In this document: piece by piece, positions 48,250 to 61,139 of the stretch
Numbering within the stretch: the first letter of the stretch is position 1
Layout: each line of letters starts with the position of its first letter
Source: Pardosa pseudoannulata
Lineage: Eukaryota; Arthropoda; Arachnida; Araneae; Lycosidae
Reading direction: 5' to 3'
DNA: 64,000 nucleotides
NCBI GenBank assembly: GCA_032207245.1
Contig: CM063502.1
Span: 114,043,312-114,107,311, forward strand
Position numbers and translations under genes: made by a program
The notes under the pieces: model-generated
What the model was told of the DNA's origin: nothing
What the model saw: the letters and a program-made list of their open reading frames with translations, nothing else
Database searches by the model: none

Positions 48250-50485
48250 CACATATGTGTAAACACATGCATATAAAAATGTGTAAGCACATTCAGGTTT
48301 GTATAAATGTACAAAAAAGTAGAGATGAAATGGACATCTGGTAGCTATCCAGCTGACCACACTAAAGAGTAATAGCATCCCTCTTTAGTAAACTTGTCAC
48401 TGGAAATCAAATGTGTATTTAACTCCTTCTCTGGCAGCACAGGCACAGGTTTGGCCATGTATGCTTAATCAGAAACACACTCCTCATCTTCCAAAATGGC
48501 ATAACCCCTCTTGTTCTTTCATCTATTTTTAATTCAATACAGTCCACACCCCATTAGCCATGATGGTCTAAATAAAATTTGTCACTGATTTCATGTCATT
48601 GAATTATTCAGACACTGCATTAAAGTTTTAGGGTGATACAGAGAGGGAGGATTTTTTACCTGTTCTGCTCTATTTATTCTTTTTTTTCTTGGGAATTGGC
48701 CACAATCTTTCAAAGTAAAGGAAGATTAACAAGGAAAGAATTTAATTTTTACTGAAAGTATTTTTAATCTCAGATATAAATGTTACTTGTACTTGTTGGA
48801 ATGTTTAGATATATTTTGTCCCTCTTGTGTTTTACTTATAATATATAATAAATAAAGCTGAATTTTTGTAAAGTCTCATTTGTGTCTACTTTTATAACTA
48901 AAGGTTATCTTTTTTTCTGTTTTACAATTGTTATTTATTAAAATTTTAGTTCTTATTGTTTGTAATAGCATTGTTATTTAAATTATTATATTGAATTTTT
49001 TCTTCATTTATATAAAAGTAAATAAGTAAAATAAGAATTGAATAACAGAAACATGCTCATGTGTCAGTGGAGTGATTGTTTTAGTAGTCATTTAATTTGA
49101 AGTTTAAAATTGTCTTAATTATATCTCGTTAAAGGTAGCCAGCCTTTCTCTTATCAGAAAGCTCAAGAATGATGCTTAGATTGTTTATGAATTTATCAAT
49201 TTCTAGTATGCCTACACAGGCAAATATTTAAATGAAACTGTTAAAATAAATTATTCTAGACCACAGCAATAGACAATGTGTAAGAATAAGCTATAGACTT
49301 CTTTTACTTTAATAATATTGCAAGTAATAGGTAAAAAAACCTAAAATTTTTTTAATTTTTGACTAAATATGGTATATATGAAACTTCTTTTAGCCCCTCC
49401 CCTAGAATAAGTGAGTATAAGACAATTTTCACCCATTATGAAATTTTTACATTTTCCTGAAAACATAATGATTAAAAGTTTAAACTGCACAAAATGAAGA
49501 AGAAATTTTTTTACATTTGAGAACAAAATTGAAGTTTCAACTGACTATATTCTAGATGAACAAATCTGAGTTGCTTCCTCTATATTGCAGTACTCTGACT
49601 GTTTGAATCATTTATTAATGTTTTGTATTTTGTTTTGTTGTTTATCCTCGAACTCAATGTGTTACATTTTGTACTGTTATGTTTTATGCTCTGTGTGCTA
49701 TGTTTTATATTTGTAGTATAATTTAGTTGCATTTTTGTGGCAACGTTGCTGCTGGCATTATGATTATTAAAATAAGTTTAAAGATAAATGTTATTGTCTA
49801 CGTTTTTTGTTTGTGTTTTTGGTCGGCGTCGACTCTGACGTATCACTTTAATTTTGTATATTTCTATGAAAAAAGTACTTACCATTTGCACCCATTTATT
49901 TTTACAGCATAATGTTAAAGCTTGTAAGGGAGGACCTAACAGTAGTATAATAACTTTCAAACAGGCAGCTATTCAACAATATGAAAAAACCAGTTCAGAA
50001 AATCTGAAATAAGTAAATTTCTTGGTGGCTAGGGAATGGGTTAAAATGACTGTCTAGCTGTAAAAATGAGATATTACATTCTGATGAATCCTTTCATTCA
50101 TTCATTCAAATATATTATCTACTTATAAACCTCCAAAAGTTCTTGGACTCCAAGTAGAACTACACACACATAAAATAAAATCTATATATTTTTTAAATGT
50201 GTGAACAAAATTTATCATTTTGGAAAAAATACTTGTGAACAAGGATGCATCAACAAATTCTGTTTAATAAATATTACCTTCATAACTTCAATAAAAATAC
50301 TAAAAGCAAACAAAATCACCAGTTTTTCATCCCTAATACAAAGCTGTGTATATATTTGTGTGTGTGGATACATGAATATAAATGTATGTAAAAACTTACA
50401 TAATATATCATAATACATATATACACAGATACTTGTGTAGATATGAATATTTGTTTCAATATATGTATATTTATACATGTATATA
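48250..50485. other. No recognisable feature
   Basis: AT-rich intergenic DNA with small frames of no family. Nothing I can support as a gene or element. Confidence 0.5.
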
Positions 50486-51491
50486 CAGGGGTTAGACAAA
50501 ACAGTATGAACAGCAATAAAAAAAAACACTTGAGGGGAGTCTGTTATACTTTTTTACTCTCTCATATGAAAGAGAACCACGTAGAGGATGAGAATGTGCA
50601 CATATCAGTCTAGTTATAGTAATGATAGGGCTTGGATCTAAAATTCTTTAACAGCATTAAAATTTCATATCTCAACTCACATTTTAAGAGGCATGATTGA
50701 TTCAAGCCTGTATTTCTGATACCATAGAAACAAAAATAACCATACTAGTTCGCATCAGGAAAAGTACTATGTTGATGGTAATGACAGCCTATAGCAAACA
50801 GGGAAGGGCTTAACCAGCCCACTATAAAAGTGGATGAAAACTGAAGTTCACTGATAGACACAGAAGTGTTTTTGGAGTAGAATATGGTTTGAAAGTACAA
50901 AACAGAATCCCAGATAACATCTGAGAAGAACACACATCTACAAGAAAGTGCATCATTCAAAATTATCTACACATCAAACACTCCTTTGAAATGACATAAA
51001 TAATGTCATAACCAAAAAACTTTGACACAACAACAGGATGTCATCTGGTCAAACCAATCATCATTCACATTCTTCTTGACTACTGCATGAATTTATGATT
51101 GAAGAACACCAATACAAGTCTGTGATGATGACTTTCTCTTTCTTACTGTTAAATATGGTAGCAAGGTACAATGTCACCATGGTGTCAGCCCATTTGCTAT
51201 CCTGCATTGGTGGGTTACAGAATTAGTATATGTCAGTATTCTGGTCATCTGAGCTGTGTTCCAAGAGGATAATACACCCATTCCCACTGCAGGAGTTGTC
51301 CGAGACTTGCTTGATGAACAAGATAATGAATTTCAACACTTTAAGTTCCTTTTTAGTAACTTGATCTTAATATAATTGAACTATTGTGGAATATTTTAAA
51401 TTTCTACCTCTAAAGGCACTTTTGAATTAGTGACCTTTTTAAAGAAGAAATGGCAATTATTCACAGGTATTCATATTTTGTTCAACTGCTA
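50486..51491 (+). pseudogene. Tc1/mariner-type transposon with both ends, transposase decayed
   Basis: The left end CAGGGGTTAGACAAAACAGT and the right end (reverse complement TAGCAGTTGAACAAAATATG) are imperfect inverted repeats, with TA at 50,484-50,485 and 51,492-51,493. Transposase words on the + strand: DVIWSNQSSFTF, where the first catalytic Asp of WSDESxF is Asn; VFQEDNTPIPTAGVVRDLLD (second Asp); NLDLNIIELLWNIL (Glu). The ends resemble that of the 48,247 copy, so both belong to one or two close families, different from the 28.6-kb element. Confidence 0.85.
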
Positions 51492-51493
51492 TA

Positions 51494-52526
51494 TGTACAG
51501 AAATTAATAGCACTATACATGTATACATAGTAATTTTTTCAGATATTTACATGTATATTTAAATGATTCAGATATTTATGTTAATGCTTATATATATAAA
51601 TATATATATTTTGCTGTGTTTTCATATATACAATAGTTTGCTTGCATGAATATGTTGTAAAGTATACATACATAGATATAAGAAAAATCTATACATATAC
51701 ATACATGTGTATATTTATACATAAAGATATATATTTATGTTTGTTTACACACACATATAAGCTACATTAATGAATGTTTATAAGTTAACAAAAGACAAAA
51801 TTCTTACTTTCCTTAAGATAATTTCATATTCATATAATTGGAAATAATTCAGAAATCATCACACCATGCTATTAATTTGAATGAACTTCTCTTTCCATGA
51901 TGAACAATTTCTTGACACTTAAAACAAAACAAATAAAAATTAATATATTTTATAGACTTTAATTAACAGTTCAAAAATAAAGTTATTACAGATTTTTTTT
52001 AAATTCTTTAAATTTACTAGAAATATTTTATAATAGTTGTTACCTACAGTTTATAGAAGAAAAACTTACAAGAAAGTTTCATATTTTCGAAACAGATTGC
52101 ATTATTCCTTTCCAGAATTTATTTTAATCAGTATTTTTATTTGATTTTACAAATCAGGAAATAATTAAATTGGTAATAAATATTTTAACACCTTAGCAGT
52201 TTAGGATGTACAGATAAATGTTCTATTTAAATAAACAAAAATAAAAAGAAATTAATAAGAACCTTTAAATAAATTACAAATATAAAATACATTAAAAAAA
52301 TTTGTCAAGCTTTTTAAAAATAGTTTAGAAAAAAAGGAAACATATTTAAAAAAGAAAATAAAAGTTTTGCTTTTCATTGAGGATTTTATAATGTAAAATA
52401 ATATCTTTAAAAGTATACTATGTTTTACACTGCCAATAGCTTTGTCTACAAAAAGTATATATATAACAAGTGTTAACAAGAATCACAAGATAATGCCAAC
52501 AAAATTATTTAACTCTAGACTGATAC
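51494..52526. other. No recognisable feature
   Basis: AT-rich intergenic sequence. Confidence 0.5.
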
Positions 52527-52530
52527 TTAA

Positions 52531-53065
52531 CCCATTAATGACAACGATACCTTTTTATGGATAGTTAAAAGGTAATACACATGTTTTTTTGGATAGATTT
52601 TTCCTTTTCAGTGAAGGTAGATAGTAAACCTATAAAACAACTCCCCAAATTTTTAAGTACCTGCTATTGTTTATGATTTGTCATTTAGATTAACATTTTT
52701 GGATTTTTAGAGGTTTGCAAGAGAATTTCTTATTTTAGCAGGTACAATAACTGAAATCATGTTGAATAGCTACATCAGTTACTTTATAGTACTGTGTTTA
52801 CTTTAATCCTTTTCTTTATAGTACTCTGTTTACATATGATAGCAAATAAATCTTTTATCACAAAGCATTTTTTAATTTTTTACAAATGATCTCTGATGTT
52901 TAAACTTGTGGCTCATCACTAATGAGAACAGATTATAATAGTCTAAGATACTTAAATTTCTCTTACTCCCACAAGATAAAAATTCAGATTTAATATAGTC
53001 CTCTATATATATTCAGCTATATTCCTCTATATATATATTAAAAAACTGGTTTTAACTGTAATGGG
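52531..53065. mobile_element. TTAA-flanked non-autonomous element, 535 bp, related to the 1.65-2.84 kb repeats
   Basis: TTAA at 52,527-52,530 and 53,066-53,069; ends CCCATTA and TAATGGG. The interior shares ordered words with the tandem repeat at 1,655-2,840 (CCTATAAAACAACTCC, TGATTTGTCATTTAGA, CTCATCACTAATGAGAACA, TATAATAGTCTAAGATACTT). No transposase. Confidence 0.65.
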
Positions 53066-53389
53066 TTAAATAACGAAAATAAATAACCACTAACTTTACA
53101 GTACTTTAATAAGCTAATTAACTTATTTAATTCATTATAAATATAAAATCTGATTTTTTAAAAAAAGATTAACTTATGTATAAGAATGTCTGATTATTTC
53201 AATATATGCAAAAAACACTTGAAAATCATGCATATAAACAAAAAACAATACACTTATACTGGGAAGCAAATTAGCTAAACTAAAAGCAAACTGTTCTAAA
53301 CAAAGTTCATATTTACAAACATTTGCTCAAAATTAATAAAAACAGAATCCTCAAATTTGACGTACATTAGATGAATAGGTAGTCTGTTA

Positions 53390-53535
53390 CTCTTTCATAC
53401 TCGAATTTGTGAGTTTGAATCTGACTGCTTACATGGCTCTTCAGAGCCATTCAGAATCAGCTTTAAGCAGTAGGTTCTAGTCTCATAATACCTTATGTAG
53501 CAAACAGTAGACTATAATGCTCCAAACCAAACCTG
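53390..53535 (+). repeat. SINE family 1, diverged
   Basis: GAGTTTGAATCTGACTG (decayed B box), GCCATTCAGAATCAGCTTTA, AGCAGTAGGTTCTAGTCTCA, GTAGACTATAATGCTCC and an AAACCAAACC tail. Confidence 0.75.
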
Positions 53536-55582
53536 AAAAAAAATTCTGCTGTTAAGTTAAAGTGATGTTAATGACCAGCTTTTTATTTACTTTTTTTAAG
53601 AGGCAATGAATTTGATTTAAACATTTAAAGTTTTAAAAATGACTATTTTGATTTTAAAAAAGGTCAAAGTTTGAGTTTTTTTAATGAATAAATATAAAAT
53701 TTACAGTAACTTTTCTAAAGTCCTTACAGTCATAAAGTTTTATATAAACATTTTAGCATTAGTTACTAAAAAACTTTTTCTTTGTAAAGAAAATACAAAT
53801 CACTACAGAATACTGAAAATGAATTTAAATACTAATGACGGAAATATATAATACTGATATAATTTCTAAATACTGACTAAAGTTTTAATAATATCATCAT
53901 AGTCTATACAAGATTGAATGTAATTACAAAAAATAAGAAATTTCTAACTAGTAATATATTTAAGCCTATGTAAAAAGAATCATGCAGAGAAAAATTGAAA
54001 TGAGATTTTCTAAACAATGAATATAAAGCATACTTAGATTTTATTACTAAAAACTTAATAACTTAATAACTTAATTTAGTCCTTATTTTAAACACTAAAA
54101 AAAAGATTTTTAAAAAATATTAAAAATAAAAAATATAGAAATCAAATAGAAATTCAATCATTAGAATGAATCCTCTATAATTTTTTAATTCTGCAATACA
54201 TTTAAAAGGATTTTATTATACAAATAAATTATAGCAAATTTTCTATAAATATTAATACTGACCATTTAAAGCCCCAAAGAGGAGGTTTCTATGTAAATGT
54301 ATTAATAAATAAAAATAGTTATTTATCCTTGATACACTCATCAGCATGTGTTAACAAATAACATAATTTAGTGACATTGTTTTGTTATGCTTCAAACTGT
54401 ATTTTCGATCATGCATTCCTCTGTTCAATTCACTTTTATCTTTACTGTCAATTTTTGTTATTCTCACACTTTATTAATTTCAATCTGACAGTAATTGAGT
54501 AGAATATAATTTAAAATATATTGAAAATACATAGGCTGCTTCAATTATCTATCATTAATATCACATGTCATTACAGTTTCCTTAATATTCTACTGATTAT
54601 CCACTTAAATTAATATATATTAAAATGCCAGCAAATATGAATCTTCTATCAGTTCAAGATGTGCTTAAATGACAAGATGTCAAGACTAAAATTTGTATTT
54701 AAACTTTTAATGATATAGGGAGTCAATACAATACAGATTTGATAAGCTACAAAATGTGCTCTATGTGTAAATATTGATAACCAATGAAGTAAATATTTAG
54801 TAAATATAGTATTATAGGTACTAAGCAATTAAATTCATAAACTTTCATAATTAAAATGCCCTAAAAAAAAAGAAAAACAGCCAGAAATCCAAACTTATTG
54901 GCTTTACAAATCAAAAGAGGCATCATTTATAAGTGTTAAAAATATCAAATGTAGAACTTTTTTGTCCTGCTTATTTCCAAAATGAAATCTTTAGATTCAT
55001 TTGTCAGTGATAGCAGTTTACATTTAAACAGATAGCTCCAAAATTATTTTAAGATATGTTTAAATTTTGCTTAAATATTTAGTACATATTTGGCTTTGTT
55101 TGTACTACAATTAAGGTCTATGCTTCAATTTACCTTTTTTTAGATATTTGTATTAAAAAATAATTTCTTCAAGAAAGTTCTGTAACTTTCTACAATATGC
55201 CAAATCTCATTGAATTTTCAGAACATTATAAATGCTTCAGTTTATTGAATACATGAGTCTCTCAGCATATTACCAAGAAAATGATAATGAAATTAATTAA
55301 ACTCAAAGCTTCTGGCAAGTGCAAATATTGCTATTTTTTTCCAAAAATCACCAATTTCTTGAAGCATTGTATAATGTTAACAATATTTTAACATTTATGT
55401 CTCAATGAAGAAAACTAAAAAAAATGTGAATAAATTTTCTAAATATTGTGGGAAAAGTGATCAAATCATACACAGTCTCCTGAACAATGTTATTTTTTTT
55501 TCAGTGGTATCTATAAAATATTTTAACTGTAAACAATATTATTACTACTGACTATTAAAACATCTACATATGCCTTTATATG

Positions 55583-55587
<5 letters not shown>
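53536..55587. other. No recognisable feature
   Basis: AT-rich intergenic DNA; nothing supported. Confidence 0.5.

Positions 55588-55620
<33 letters not shown>
55588..55620. repeat. (TA)n microsatellite
   Basis: Short TA run. Confidence 0.92.
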
Positions 55621-55622
<2 letters not shown>

Positions 55623-55835
55623 TGCATACTCACCACCTTAATTCAATTGCATTATTAGTCTTTATGCATGTACTACATTACTTGATTAAAATTATATCAT
55701 TAAGTAAATGTATTATCAGAAAGTACAAATATATTTTAACTTTTAAAAAATACATAAATCCTTAAAAATAGCTATATAATATACACTAAATGCTGAATCA
55801 AATTTTTAATTCATATAAATACTTTCTTTTAATGG

Positions 55836-56065
55836 GGGAGGGTAGCACAACTGGTTGTTACTGCTGCCATATATAACAAAGGATAAAATTAAATAATTTA
55901 TCATTTAAATCGTTTACAAAACTCGACCTAAGAAATAAATCTTCCTGCACTTCTCCGCCACGTTCAGAAAACAAAACTCGAACGCTCAAGCGTCTAAAAA
56001 GCATATGTTCGATCCCCATTCGGCCACAGAAAGCTGAGTTCATGCGAATCAAAAGTTCGCGGGAG
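55836..56065 (+). repeat. Possible tRNA-like SINE fragment with separated boxes
   Basis: GGTAGCACAACTGGTTGTTA (A-box-like) lies at about 55,842, and GTTCGATCCCCATTCGGCC (B-box-like) 160 bp later, too far for a tRNA. An insertion between them is possible. The GC-richer stretch 55,950-56,150 is unlike its surroundings. Confidence 0.35.
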
Positions 56066-56157
56066 AAAAATCATTGGCCGAAGTCAACAGGTGTATTTGC
56101 GTGCGCGTTAAGGAGTATCGAATATTAGTTATTACTTGAAAGTCGGATCGATTCCGA

Positions 56158-56208
56158 TTTTTTATTTATTTATTTATTTATTTTTATTTTTATTTATTTT
56201 TTATTTTT
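56158..56208. repeat. (TTTA)n tract
   Basis: Simple tetranucleotide run. Confidence 0.9.
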
Positions 56209-56599
56209 TTGCTTACATACATAAATAACAGTTTTAAGTTTACAGATACATCAAGCTCATAAAAGTGTAACGCATGTCATTTATACTTTGAATTCAAAAA
56301 CTAGTCTTGAAATATTAGCTTTTCATAGATAATTTTGGCTAAAATTTAATTAATTGAAAATTATTTTTTTAATGGGAATTCCCTCCCCATCTTGCTCTGA
56401 AGTAGTTGTTATTTTTAAATAGACTTCCTACTTCTCTTTGATACTATTTTGAATAGGGATAAATTACGTAAAACACTCAACCCAAAAATAAACCGTTTCA
56501 ATTCATGCTGCTGATTATTTTGTGGAGAGTTTTTTGTTTTATATAAAACAGGTTCTTTGAAAATCTTGCAATGCTAGTGGTCATAGATGGAGATCCATA

Positions 56600-57050
56600 A
56601 AATTTAAAACAGGTAGATTTTTCTATCCTGCCGAGAGAAAGAGATTACTTGAAATTCTTTTTGGTGGGAAGAGAATGGTGAGCAACGTAAGAAAGTGGAA
56701 ATAATGCATTACAGGATGGTGTTTGGTCTGAAAAGTAGTCTTTTTCTCCTGAGAGCAATATTAGACCATCATTTGCAGAAATAATGAAAGAGCACCATAT
56801 TTGACCAAAGATTTATAAAAACTCTTTTAAACAACTTTTATGTTGATAACCTCTGATTAGTTTAAGTAGAAAATGTGAAATTTCACCATTCATTCATCCA
56901 GCTCATCTTATGGTTAAGGAAAATTTAATTTGAGAGGTTTTCAGTATACGGGCGATGATGATTATCCTTCTCCGATAACTCAAGTCTTGGGATTATTATG
57001 GGATCAAAAAGAGGATCTTCTAAAAATAATTAGCATTAAAGCAAAACCGC
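56600..57050 (+). pseudogene. BEL/Pao reverse transcriptase fragment
   Basis: Words in order: QVDFSILPRERDYLKFF, YRMVFGLKSSLFLLRAILDH (the VFG(L)xxSPFLLxAxxxxHL Pao RT motif) and NNFYVDNL, the palm motif as YVDN typical of Pao families, then FERFSVYG and SSLGIIMGSKRG-like sequence. Several stops. RNase H and integrase do not follow; gag sequence does. Confidence 0.75.
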
Positions 57051-57053
57051 ATA

Positions 57054-57362
57054 TTGTTACTTCATCACTTCCAGAATCGAGTAACGATAAGGATAAACCT
57101 AAATAATTTGAGCAATCACAAATTTAAATTACCGAAGTTAGAATTACGTGAACTTGACGGTGATATAAAGGACTGGCTACAACTTTGGAGCGAATTTGAG
57201 AAAATACATACTGATCCATGTATTGCAGATTCTGACAAATTTCAATATCTACTGCAAGCTACTGTGGAAGGGTGTCGAACCAGAGATGTGATTGAAAGTT
57301 TTCCGCCAACTGTCGACAATTATAGCAAAGCTGTTAAAAGCCTAAAATCTCGAGCCAGATGA
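57054..57362 (+). pseudogene. BEL/Pao gag, DUF1759-type fragment
   Basis: KLPKLELRELDGDIKDWLQL, WSEFEKIHTDPCIADSDKFQ, YLLQATVEGCRTRDVIESFP and NYSKAVKSLKSR are the conserved DUF1759 sequence of BEL/Pao gag. The ORF start at 57,054 is accidental; the real N-terminus is missing. The frame breaks at 57,360 and continues in another at about 57,456. Confidence 0.88.
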
Positions 57363-57761
57363 TTTTCTTGTCTAAAAATACGTTAGGAATTGTTAGTGTT
57401 GAAAAATCCCTCATCGCACAATTAATCTCATAATTTATGCGGACTTTATGACCATTTGGAATTCCAAATTCGAGCTTTAGAAAGTCTTGGTGTTACTACG
57501 GGTAAAAGTGCTGCCTCGTTTTATCTGTTAGTTGAACCGTGTCTGCTTGAAGATTTTTCGAGAGCTTGGCAGAGAAGCTCACATACTGATCATACAGGAG
57601 ATCCCCAAAACAGACTCGACAATTTATTGAAATTTTTTGAAACAGTAGTAGAGTCTGAGGAAAGTAGTAATTTAGCCATGACAGGTTTTGAATTAAAAGA
57701 TGAAATTCCGTGGAAAAAAGAACAAAAGAAACATTCTGCTTCCACTGCAGCTAGCTTGTAG
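57363..57761 (+). pseudogene. BEL/Pao gag, second part
   Basis: DHLEFQIRALESLGVTTGKS, FYLLVEPCLLEDFSRAWQRS and RLDNLLKFFETVVESEESS are collinear with the preceding fragment in Pao gag. Ends at a stop at 57,759. Confidence 0.82.
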
Positions 57762-58180
57762 AGTACCACTCTTCCACAGAATTCGTGTATATTTTGCAGT
57801 CTTCAACATGTTCAATATCACATTTTGACAAAGATGGTATGACTGGGGTAGTATCACTTCTGGATGATTCGAGGATTTTGGAGGTGTCAGGAAGTGTATC
57901 ATTCGGAGGTGAAAGGAAGAAAATGGTAAAAGTTTTATCTTGACAAGATACGCCTTTAAAAGACTATCATATGAAGGTGATGAAGCAAACGTTAAATAGC
58001 ACTATGATTCACAGGGACATTGGTGCAAGATGGAAGATAGAGTTGAATATAACATGCAGAAAAACACGAGGGATGTTAGACGTAGAAGTTGGGGACAAAT
58101 GTGTCCTCTGTTGTTTACACGTTTGGACAAAAAAAAATGTGTCCAGAAAGTTAGAAGATCATAATAGCTGAGTCACCTGG
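57762..58180 (+). pseudogene. Degenerate Pao zinc-knuckle and protease border region
   Basis: CIFC followed by spaced His/Cys words, then DKCVLCC and KKC-type residues in adjacent frames suggest Pao gag zinc knuckles. Heavily broken; no protease motif was found. Confidence 0.4.
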
Positions 58181-59030
58181 TAAATAAATGAAAACTATAT
58201 ACAACAAACTAGCAAATGCTCCTTCAAGATCGTGCTTAAATACAGAACACAAGTCACGAAGCAGTAGGAAGAGTTTCCAACCATCATTTGTTCTTGTGCG
58301 TCCCAGTGGCTTCTTTTTCGTGCTAGGCAATAGCTTCACGAGCCCATAAGATGGTAGATGGTACATCTTTGTCCATATATGTTGCACCCTTGAGAGCGTG
58401 GTGAAAGAACAGATCATTTTGGATTGGAATTGACACCCACTGAACAGCAGGGGCTGTTTCAAGATAACGACAGTTCTTGTATCAGTAGAAACTGTGTTAG
58501 CTGTGAAGAAGCTGTACTTTCTGATGGTGATAAGTGTCTGGCGAGATCCAAACCTTTATGCAGGACATGCAAGCTATCATGGTATGAAAATGTTGCATGA
58601 AAAATTAAAAAGAATTCGTAAAAAATGGAAAAAGTGAGAAAATACCAGTAATTGTTCAAAAATCACTTGTGGAGAATCAATTTTTGAAAGCGAAATATTG
58701 TGCATATGTAAAACATTTCAGTCAACTAAGACATACTCTAAAATCTGGGAATACTGAAACGAGTTGTAAAACCTCAAGTGGCATAGTTTGCTTTGATGAA
58801 CAGTCAAAAAGCGTTAATCAAGTCACAACCACAACTAATTTGAGAAAAGAATTATTGCAATGGGAGAATCTGGATAGTCTGAAACCAAAGTGTCTTTCTA
58901 ATTCTGAACTTACTTCAGTGTGTGGCCTTAAAAAACTGTGGCAGATGTTTTCAAAGTACCGAAAATGTTACCCAACGACCAGTACCAGGTAGACTAGGAA
59001 TAAAAACCATTCGGCAAGACCAATAGCAGA
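58181..59030. other. Unassigned, more GC-rich stretch downstream of Pao gag
   Basis: Composition is more coding-like than the flanks and frames of 66-107 codons occur on both strands, one with several Cys (SRNCVSCEEAVLSDGDKC, CRTCK at about 58,490-58,570). I do not recognise the family. It could be more transposon sequence. Confidence 0.35.
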
Positions 59031-60244
59031 CAGTAATTGCAACTGTCTCTCAGATGTCGCTCCAGAGAGACAGTTGTTTACCATAGTGTTTACTATAGTT
59101 GTTAAAAAATAAACTATTTAAAATGAAGAAATATTTTTTTAAATAAAGATATCACTAGAATTGATTTTAAATAGACACATTATCTTTATTTTCACAATAA
59201 TATCAATTTTTTTTTTTTTGCTTAAATATTCTAAAATATTTTTTTTTTTTGAGCGTCTAGTATATCTTGACAAAATTTTAAAATGATATAATAATTGAAA
59301 ATTCAGAAAAAAAGCGTATTTACTTTGTTTGTGTCCATGTAAATCGTTTGTTCACAATGTCTTCATTATTTGCCTCAATGAGTTTTAAAACCGACAATAA
59401 AACCAGAGAATTACTTAAGAATTCCAAAAGAGGATAATTATTTAGAAGGGAAGGAATTACTTACTGCCGATTATTAAAATAAAGTTCCGTGAGCATAAAA
59501 AATATTTTGAATGATATTAATGTTTTAAAAGTTTCAACTCATAATATTAAATATCCTTATTATGAGTGAATAATATACTATAAATTCTTTTTAAAAAAAA
59601 AGAGAGAGAATAATTTTGATGTAAATACGGATACTCCGGTCGAATTAATGTAACCATTTACTACTTCTGACTTTTTTAAAAATTTTCTAAAGAAATATTT
59701 GATGAAGTGTTTAAAGAAGTTAACCACAAGTAGTGAACGCATTTTCTCACACATTTTTATAAAAAAAAATAAGTCACCAATGTGTTTAGGGAACCATAAA
59801 AATTTTAAAGAAAAAAGTAGAAATTGGTTCACTCCATACCAAAAAGAGTTGCAAATAATATGTAAATATCTCCAAATATAAACATTAGCATACGCAATTA
59901 TTGTGTGCATTTCCGAAAGATAAGGAACACTTAAAGATGCTGAAATAAACGACCGTTTAAACACGATCTGTTATTCCTTTGCATGATTTTTGCTTAATAT
60001 ATGCACTATCTTTAGCCAAATTTTACAAAACTTACAGACTATTTGCCAAGCAATAGCAGTAATATTACGCAAAAATATGAAGTGAATGTATTAAATACTC
60101 AATGAGATATGGCTTTTAAACGAAATAATTTTTATCTCCTGAATCATTTCAAATGCTGGGGTATTTGATTTTATAGTATCCCCCATTAACAATATTTATT
60201 GCCCATTTTATTATGGAATCACTATATAGGTAACCAACATTCCT
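59031..60244. other. No recognisable feature
   Basis: AT-rich. A 128-codon hydrophobic minus-strand frame (59,578-59,964) is Phe/Ile/Leu-rich because of base composition; no family. Confidence 0.5.
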
Positions 60245-60410
60245 CCCTATGACAACACAAGGTGGGTCCTCATAATTTAGCAGAAGGAGATAAACAGAAG
60301 ATCCCCGGCTTCTTTTATTATCACTTAAAGAGGTGTTATTTTTGAACTTGGAAGATATTGAGACCATGAACATATTTTACGTACCCCAGCCGTAATGAAC
60401 ATGGCTCTTC
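60245..60410 (-). repeat. SINE family 2, minus strand, head missing
   Basis: GGTGGGTCCTCATAATTTAG, GAACTTGGAAGATATTGAGA, CATATTTTACGTACCCCAG and GCCGTAATGAACATGGC in family order. The tRNA-like head is absent. Confidence 0.72.
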
Positions 60411-61139
60411 TGAAATTAAAACTAACTTAAAACACCAGAATATTTATCTGATCATTCTAAATATTCCACAATGCTATTTTTCGAATATAGTTTCCTTGCA
60501 GTACCATTCGTTTATTGTTTGTACCCTAAGAACAGGACACCTGCTCTTCTAAAAGAAGAGTACTTATCATTTGCCATTTTCAGTAAGACTAAAGATGAAT
60601 TAAAGTTTAAAATAAACTAAAGTTTCTTTTAATAAAAGTGTTTTATTTTTTAATTATTTTTTGTTTAAAAAGGTGTTTGAAAACTACAAATAAAGAGATG
60701 TGAAAACTTTTTTTGTACATTATCGAATGTATTGTACATCTTTTACCCAAGTTTTTCAATTACTATGCATATTAATATAAGCTGTAAATTTACCATAACA
60801 ATTAGCATTTAGGATTTGTTTTTATGTTTAATAATTAGTGCTGTAATGTCCAACTAACTCAATTTGCATGACAGTTGATTTTTATCCCCACCCCCTTAAA
60901 GATGCCCCCAGCATCATCGGCTGGTTATGACCCTGGTTAAAAATTACAATTTTTTAAGGCAAAATTTCATTGATTATGTTTATACGACACTTCTGTAATA
61001 GAGAAAAAGGGAGTTTGAGTGATTTCAAAGGTTTGCAAGAAAAGATTAAAAAAGAAAGAGGAGGAAAATTTCTCGAAATAAGAAGAAAAGGATAAAATAA
61101 TATGCTTAAGAAATAAAAGCAAATCTTTCCATTAGAAAA
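60411..61139. other. No recognisable feature
   Basis: AT-rich intergenic sequence. Confidence 0.5.

Noticed and set aside
50215..50529. 104-codon minus-strand frame rich in Tyr, Ile and Cys
   Set aside because: It derives from TATACATA-type low-complexity DNA next to a Tc1 end; no family.
59578..59964. 128-codon Phe/Leu-rich frame on the minus strand
   Set aside because: Composition-driven; no conserved motif, splice context or homologous copy.
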